Source: Leptodontidium sp. MPI-SDFR-AT-0119
Lineage: Eukaryota; Ascomycota; Leotiomycetes; Helotiales; Leptodontidiaceae
Assembly: GCA_020726505.1 (NCBI GenBank)
Contig: JAHLEZ010000003.1
Coordinates: forward strand, 3,224,001-3,288,000
Reading direction: 5' to 3'
Length of the DNA: 64,000 nt
The position numbers were made by a program, and so were the translations under genes. This document shows, piece by piece, positions 58,194-64,000 of this stretch. Positions within the stretch are counted from its first letter, which is position 1, and each line of letters opens with the position of its first letter. The notes beneath the pieces were generated by a model. It saw only the letters and a list, made by a program, of their open reading frames with translations. It was not told where the DNA came from and ran no database searches.

Positions 58194-59828
58194 ATGGGTT
58201 TCCTTACAGCTCTTTTCGCCTCCTTGGTAGCTGCTGCTGCCTTTGTTCCAGCAGTTCGTGCAGGATTTGATCCTCTTTCATCGAACAATGTCGCCGTTTA
58301 CTGGGGTTTGTGCTCAAAAACTCCCTTTTCAAGACCACACTGACGGATCAAAGGACAAAATTCCTATGGCGCTGCTAGTGGGCCATTAACCCAGCAAAGA
58401 CTGACTCACTATTGCAAGAGTAAGAGGCTCCTTCCCTAATATCATATCATTGGCTAAAATTTAAGAGGTGAAAAGGTCGATGTAAGTTTCTGATACCAAT
58501 GAAAAAGTTAAAGTTTTGTATAATGGGTGACTAATCACCAAGAAGATCATTCCTCTGGCATTTCTCACGAACATGGCCAATCCAGAGTCACTGAATTTTG
58601 CAAACCGCTCGCCTGCCGAACTTGAGTGAGTTAATTCTACCACTTAGACCATGGCAGTTCTAACTAAGATAGAAATGACATTAAGGAATGTCAGGAGGCC
58701 CACAAGAAGACCATCGTGCTTTCCCTTGGAGGGGAGGTGACCCATGGCAATGGGTTCGCCTCTCCAGATGATGCTGTTCAAAAGGCCCAGCAGCTCTGGG
58801 CAGCTTTTGGTCCTCCGGGTTCGTCTTCCGTAAACAGGAAGTTTGGAAAGGCCGTCGTGGACGGGTTCGATTTTGACAACGAAAAGCCTCTGTCGAACAT
58901 GGTTCCCTTTGCGCGGGAACTCCAAAGATTAATGGCGGAGTCCAGTAAGAAGGATGGGAAGAAGTATCTTTTGACTGCGGCCCCACAGTGTCCTTTTCCA
59001 GATGCGAATGTTGGCCCACTCCTCTCCAGTGACGTCGCATTCGATGCTGTCTTCGTCCAATTTTATAACAACCCTGGATGTAGCGTTGAAGCTTTTGTTT
59101 CAGGCTCAGACAAGCAGCCTGGATTTAATTTTGAGACTTGGCAAAACTGGGCCAAGCAGTCAAAGAATCCTGACGTCAAAGTCATGGTCGGCGTTCCCTC
59201 GACTCCTGCAGCTGCTGGGAGTGGATTCATCTCAGGCGACAAGTTAGCTGAGATTGTTGCATACTGCAAGAGGTTCTCCAATTTCGGAGGTGTCATGTTC
59301 TGGGATATGACGCAAGCATGGTCTGCCCCAGATGTCTTGAACAAGGCACGGGCAGCTCTAGGAGGATCCAGCCGTTCTGTCGTGCCGGTTGTCAAACCAT
59401 CTCCACCTGCCCCAGTTGCTCCTACCTCAAAGGCAGCGATTGCCCCTCCTATGAAGGCCAAGCCAGCACTTCTACCTGCACCTTCGAACGTTGCTCCTCC
59501 GGCCGTATCTACGGTCAAGCCTCCGCCACCTCAGGTACCTTCGACTATGGTCACAACCACCAAGGTAGCCAAGTCCACTCGACCTCCACCTCCCGAGGTT
59601 GTAAGCACTCCAGTCGAGGTTGTCAAGGAAGCCGAGCCCACCAAGCCACAGGCTCTTCCTGCTCCAACTGCAGGTGAGGTTATTGTGCTCGAAGTCTGGA
59701 ATACACTTCCTCCTGGACAAGTTAACCAATGGAACCAATGTGATGGACAGGACTGGAACGGAGGCCACACTTGCCAGAATCCCTACATCTGCAAGTACTT
59801 CTCCGATTGGTATTCCCAGTGCGAGTAG
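58194..59828 (+). CDS. GH18 class III-type chitinase with C-terminal CBM1-like module
   Basis: Exons 58194-58305, 58354-58419, 58468-58481, 58546-58625 and 58673-59828 give 475 residues; exon 3 is only 14 nt. A signal peptide covers about 1-23 (LFASLVAAAAFVPAVRAG). The GH18 barrel runs from NNVAVYWGQNS to about 300, with strand IVLSLGGE and the catalytic motif DGFDFDNE, proton donor Glu161. A 110-residue Pro/Ala/Lys-rich linker follows. The last 36 residues (from NQWNQCDGQDW to WYSQCE) have the cysteine and aromatic pattern of a CBM1 cellulose/chitin-binding module. The enzyme is presumably secreted and cleaves chitin in cell-wall remodelling or in attack on other fungi or insects. A TATA box lies 91 bp upstream. 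Confidence 0.94.
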
Positions 59829-60846
59829 ATCCGCGCCGTCCAGGGATGTTTCTTGAGGCATGCGGAGCAGTGTGGCATTTCTATGGAGTTATGGGAGTTT
59901 ATTTATTAAATTGCAAAGCTTAGGTGTTATTTTACTTGTCATTTAGGGAGATTGTATTTTAGGTTTCTTGTGAAGTTGTGGTACCTTTCATGCGAGGTTA
60001 ATACTCGGCATCTATTTGCAATACATAAATCCAAAAGCATTAATTTGCAAATCTACCTCTAAACTTCTTTCTTGATATCTATAGTAATTTGAATGTTTGT
60101 GGGCACCAAACTGACGGTGCCGTTTAGACTGCCGAGCTTCGTTAGATGGGCTCTAAACAATAGGTATTATAAGCTCTTCCACTGTTCATCTTCTTTCACG
60201 TTGAATACCTACCAAGGGAAAGATGTCGAATGTATCTAATCCTGGCGCAAAATTTTGTGTTATTAATTTTGAGTCGTCGAAAGGCAAAATGGCCCGTTAA
60301 ATGGGGAGAAACCCCCCTAGTGCTCGAGTACGCGCCTACCTTAGTGACGTACTGTAGGGCGGATAAGCAGGGAGAGGTAGAGAACCAGTAGAGCCTTGAT
60401 TATGAGATATGATACAAGAGAGCTCTATGGGAAGCCAGAACCTTAGCGCTTTCGGCCAATCCACGTTATCCCCCCTTAGTACCCACGATCCCGAGCCTTG
60501 CCTGAAAGCTTCGGCTCGGACCGCACCTGCTAAGTAGGAACTAGAATATATGTGCTGTAGGAGGGACAGCCAGGGAGAGGTAGAGAACCAGTAGAGCCCT
60601 TGATTCTTGATCAGACTACAAAAGCTCGCATTAAGTAGAAGCCAGCTCTCTAGCGCCTTCGGCTATTCCACGCTAACCCCCCTCAGCACCTACGTAATGC
60701 TAAACTACTTTTGAAAATTCAGTGCAAAGGTAAAAGATACTTTGCTTCTACCGTGTATTGATACTGAAGCAGATGCCTAGAACTCTGGGTATCTTAATGG
60801 GATCTAAAGGTGGTTTTATAACTTGTAGTAAGACCTCATTCTTAGC
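59829..60846. other. Intergenic region with tandem repeat
   Basis: 3' flanks of the chitinase and the MFS gene. The first 470 bp show nothing; 60312-60690 holds a degenerate tandem repeat (separate entry). Confidence 0.5.
60312..60690. repeat. Two-unit degenerate tandem repeat with CCCCCCT boundaries
   Basis: Two units (about 60312-60470 and 60471-60676) share a 28-bp identical core at 60368-60395 and 60571-60598 and further matches (TAGCGC(C)TTTCGGC-like and CCACG(C/T)T). Each unit starts with a run of C followed by CT(T)AG or CTCAG and (T/A)(G/C)C; a third boundary copy (CCCCCCTCAGCACC) closes the array. The middle boundary TTATCCCCCCTTAGTACCCA resembles the transposon ends TATCCCCTTA(A/G)GTGCCA of this window. 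No coding capacity. It may be nested or tandem MITE copies. Confidence 0.6.
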
Positions 60847-62742
60847 TCACCCAATTTCTTGGTCCTTCTCTTTAGATGCTGACTGCACAGTCCCCAATTT
60901 CTTCGACAGGCCAATCTTCCCAATATTCCTCAACCCGACCAATGTCATCAACAACGCGGCACCCACACAAGCAGCGCAGAACCACTCTACACTCCTGATC
61001 GCCTCCAAAAGAGCCGGTAATTCACCGTTCCCATCATTCCTCATCCGTGTTTGGACGGAAGTTTGAATCGTTGCAGTGATAGGAAGGAACATCGCTCTGC
61101 CGAGTCCAGCAAATGTCTGGAACATTGCACCCGCAACGCTCTGATCCTTTCGTGGTAGGGCTTGGGTTGTGAAAAGGCCCAGACATGGATAAACGGTGTC
61201 AGCGCCGATACCGGCGAGGCACATTGCGGGAAAGCCGTATGCCCAGTAGGTTGTCGAAGGCGGAATGGGGATGGCAAGCAGGACGTTGGAAAGGGTACCG
61301 AGGGTGAGGCCGACGATGAGTATGTAGTTGCCTCGGATTCGGTCGAGTAGATAGCCAGATGCGAAGGTAGCGAGTACTGAAATAAATTAGTGGTGAAAAA
61401 GTAGGAATAAATGGGAAAACTTACTTCCGAAGATACCAAGAGGTATGAAGCGAAGCGTAGTTTGGATAGGGGATTGTCCCTGATAATCTTGGTAACTAGA
61501 TTACACATCAGTATCAGCCCCTGGAAGTGATCATAGTCCTTACAGATAGGTGGAGTAGACGAGAAAATTAGTAAATCCCGCAGAGAAGATGCACACGATC
61601 AACATCGCGATAGAGAATCGACCATTCTTGAAAGTCGATATCCGCATGAGTGGCTCGCGATCATGAGCCTCCAGATAATGCTCCCAGAAGCCAAAGGTTC
61701 CGAGGAAAAAGACCGACATGACAAGGAAAGCAATTACAAATGGTGTACTCCAGCCAAGCGCTGCACCCTCGGAGAGTGATATGAGCAGCAGAAGTGCTCC
61801 TGCTGTGAACAAAAATGCACCTATCCAGTCAACGTTTGAAGCATTTGGTCCGTCTACAGAGCGCTCTGCCCTGGAGGACTCTTTCGGTATGGTGAAGATG
61901 GCTGTTACACCTATGAGGAATGCTGATCCGGCGATGACGAAGAATACTACTTTCCAGTTCGTATATTCGTTGATGATGCCTCCCTGCGAATGTCAATGAA
62001 ATATTTTCCTACTTTGGTGAAGGAAGTTGCAGGTTTAATACCAATAAGTTTCCAACTGCTTGACCAGTAGGCGCTCCAGCAGAGTAAAAAGCGAAGCTGT
62101 AATTCTTTACTCTTCCAGGAGGTATCGTGTAGCCGATGATCCCAAGTGCAGTCGGAATGGTCACGGCAGCTCCCTTAAAAGTCAGCAAGCTCATTATTTC
62201 AATGCAACGACGGATTTATATGACTTACAACACCCTGTAAAGCTCTCATAATATACATGCATATCTCAACTGGAGAAAAGGCTGCACCCAATGTGGTCGC
62301 TGCCAGCCAAAAAGAACCAAGAATGAAAAGCCATCGTTTCCCGTACACATCCGCCAACTTTCCAGCTAAAAGAAGGAATGAACCCGACGTTAAGGAATAC
62401 GCTGAGACGATCCATTGTTGCCTCGTGTCTGGGATATTGAGATCTTCTGTGATACTGGGAAGGAGGATGACCACGGATTGTATAGAGAGAGTCTGAATGC
62501 TATTAGTGTCAAGCTTAGCTGAAGATTTGCAAGGGCCTTACATTGATGAATGCGGCTCCTGATAGGATTAGGACTAACGGGGCAACTTGCCGTATTGTCA
62601 CTTCCTTCTGAGAGTTGGCTGTAGAAGCATGTAGTGCGAGTGGTGGCGAATCCTGCGTCGCTCCTGGGATAAACAAAGATGACTTCACAGGGCATCCATC
62701 CCCAGCCGATGTGGTCTTTTCGTCTGATACCGGGTCTATCAT
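60847..62742 (-). CDS. MFS drug/H+ antiporter-type transporter
   Basis: Exons 62742-62542, 62492-62229, 62173-62042, 61983-61544, 61495-61425 and 61376-60847 give 545 residues. The sequence contains about 14 hydrophobic segments, the loop motif KLADVYGKRW after TM2 (the family G-x-L-a-D-r-x-G-r-k-x-x-l loop), WIVSAYSL in TM1-2 and the TM5 segment IIGYTIPPGRVKNYSFAFYSAGAPTGQ (motif C region). These fit the DHA2-like 14-TM family. NWKVVFFVIAGSAF starts exon 4. Members export drugs, toxins or siderophores at the plasma membrane; the cargo is unknown. The N-terminal 55 residues are polar and probably cytoplasmic. Confidence 0.9.
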
Positions 62743-63366
62743 TGCGAAGATACTGTTAACGCCAGAGAAAAATTGAACAGAGACATAAGTATTTTTGACA
62801 TTTCAATCCACACCCCACTTTCCGAACTCCGCTACGGCGTTCCCACTACGGCGTCGAATTTTCCGCCCACTTGAGCGGCTTCATGTTTACCATCTTGGGA
62901 TCATATTTGTAAGAGCTTTGATTGACAGTCGATGAGACATTTCAACCTAGACGTATTTGCGATGATTGTTTTGAATGGATGTTTTGGAGCGAATGAAAGA
63001 GTTTTGCGTCGCGACCGCTGACTCAGCGAGTCAAGAAAAGAAAAAGAACGCAAATCCCAAGCGCTCAATTACATCTTTGCACATTCTAGACGACTGAAGT
63101 AGGCTCTGATGTGGTGTGTTTTGTAAGGATCTTGTCCATGGAAAGCCATCAACGTGTTGATAAGATGATCTCGATGCTGGATATGCCTTTCAGAACCTTC
63201 GATGTCGTGCTCTTGTTGCTTTCGGATGATCTGATTTTCCTTTGAATGCTTCAGGTTGCGTCCTCCAGCGATTTGCCTTAGACATCTTCCCTACGCTTCA
63301 GGTCCTGTTGTTCTGCGCGAAAAATGAAACGGACATTTTTGTGGGAAGCACAGTGTTGGGTGGTGA
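62743..63366. other. Intergenic, 5' region of the MFS gene
   Basis: Contains an inverted pair of near-identical CGGCGT-type sequences around 62830-62855 (CTACGGCGTTCCCACTACGG direct repeat). No gene seen. Confidence 0.4.
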
Positions 63367-63643
63367 CTAGGTGAAAGTCGTGGCTTCCTTCCTTGCTTCG
63401 GAAATGTCTTCCCAGATTTCCACGAGTTCGTCGTTCTTCTCTGGGATCATCATAGACCATGACTTATCGCCAATACCCCACTGATTAGCTTTAGCTTTGT
63501 CGACAAAACAGTCCGTTGCCCTGCGACAGATCGTACCCACCACCCACAACCCATCCAGCATCTGGCAATATCCAAGAACGTCACAACGCCGCAGTCCCCA
63601 CAAGAAGTGCAGAATCCGAACCAAATCCAGAGCAGTATCCATC
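63367..63643 (-). CDS. Unrecognised ORF near the window edge
   Basis: An ATG-started minus-strand ORF of 91 residues (LVRILHFLWGLRRCDVLGYC, then WEDISEARKE near the end) with coding-like composition. A second minus-strand open stretch, 63985-63740 (containing AIVALIVSTKYREMFCWPEGE and ending at a GTTAGT donor), might be an upstream exon, but no acceptor joins them in frame. Probably part of a gene that continues past the right end. No family recognised. Confidence 0.3.
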
Positions 63644-64000
63644 AAGAATTACAAACCGAGGAGTTTAGAGATCCTTTCAACACAATAGTGCAAGGCAAAG
63701 CCGTGGACGGCTGGAGGTGCTGCCAGGTTGGTCTAGGAATCCTGCGCTCCACGGCAGTAATGAGGGGAAAGCTACTAACGTAGTAACAATACTCTCCCGC
63801 AGTGTTTTAGCCCATCTCCTTACTATTGGCGCTATTGTGGAAATTACCTCTCCCTCCGGCCAGCAAAACATCTCTCGGTACTTTGTGCTCACGATAAGTG
63901 CAACAATTGCCCGAGGGAACGTTGTTGGGTGGCAGAGATGGAATTCAGGGAAGAGTTTTGTGGTTGCGGTCCGTATTTGTCATGAGAGTGGATCGGCGAA

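Overview
The window is nuclear DNA from a filamentous ascomycete (Pezizomycotina). Genes are monocistronic, lie on both strands and carry short introns (mostly 45-110 nt) with GTANGT-type donors and CTNAC-type branch sites. The gene set fits such a fungus: a cAMP-receptor-like GPCR, a HET-domain protein, a 2EXR protein, a GH18 chitinase with a CBM1-type tail, an oligopeptide transporter, Pro-H+ type MFS carriers and a small secreted cysteine-containing protein. A Leotiomycetes-like host is possible, but I cannot prove it from the sequence alone. All exon boundaries below were worked out by hand from splice signals and reading phase.

Layout. 0-5 kb: a broken SGNH-esterase/FG-GAP gene, a seven-exon-free stretch, a five-exon GPCR and a methyltransferase. 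5-12 kb: a housekeeping block with ribosomal protein uS17 (Rps11) divergent from the large kinetochore scaffold Spc7/KNL1. 12-23 kb: an accessory block with two short-chain dehydrogenases (the first with an in-frame stop), a 194-bp MITE between them, a 3.3-kb gene-poor stretch with a degenerate Pro/Gly-rich fragment, a monocarboxylate-type MFS carrier, an unrecognised four-exon gene and an acidic F-box-like gene. 23-31 kb: a conserved block with kynurenine 3-monooxygenase divergent from methionine aminopeptidase 1, then the cargo receptor Erv14 and the splicing factor Prp17. 31-40 kb: two unrecognised small ORFs, a CorA-fold membrane protein and an oligopeptide transporter. 40-48 kb: a second methyltransferase paralogous to the first, a small secreted protein, a 713-bp DNA transposon remnant sharing its termini with the MITE, a frameshifted 2EXR gene and a secreted protein with a degenerate Hsp70/actin-type fold. 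48-64 kb: a HET-domain protein, a type-B carboxylesterase, a Zn-cluster-less fungal transcription-factor-domain protein, a chitinase, a tandem repeat and a drug/H+ antiporter-type MFS gene.

No metabolic gene cluster or obvious new multi-gene system is visible. The most interesting items are the transposon family, whose larger member hides a 56-residue cysteine-rich ORF; the secreted Hsp70-like protein that has lost its nucleotide-binding motifs; the paralogous methyltransferase pair, one member with a stop five codons after its ancestral start; and the dehydrogenase interrupted either by a nonsense codon or by a 15-nt would-be intron.
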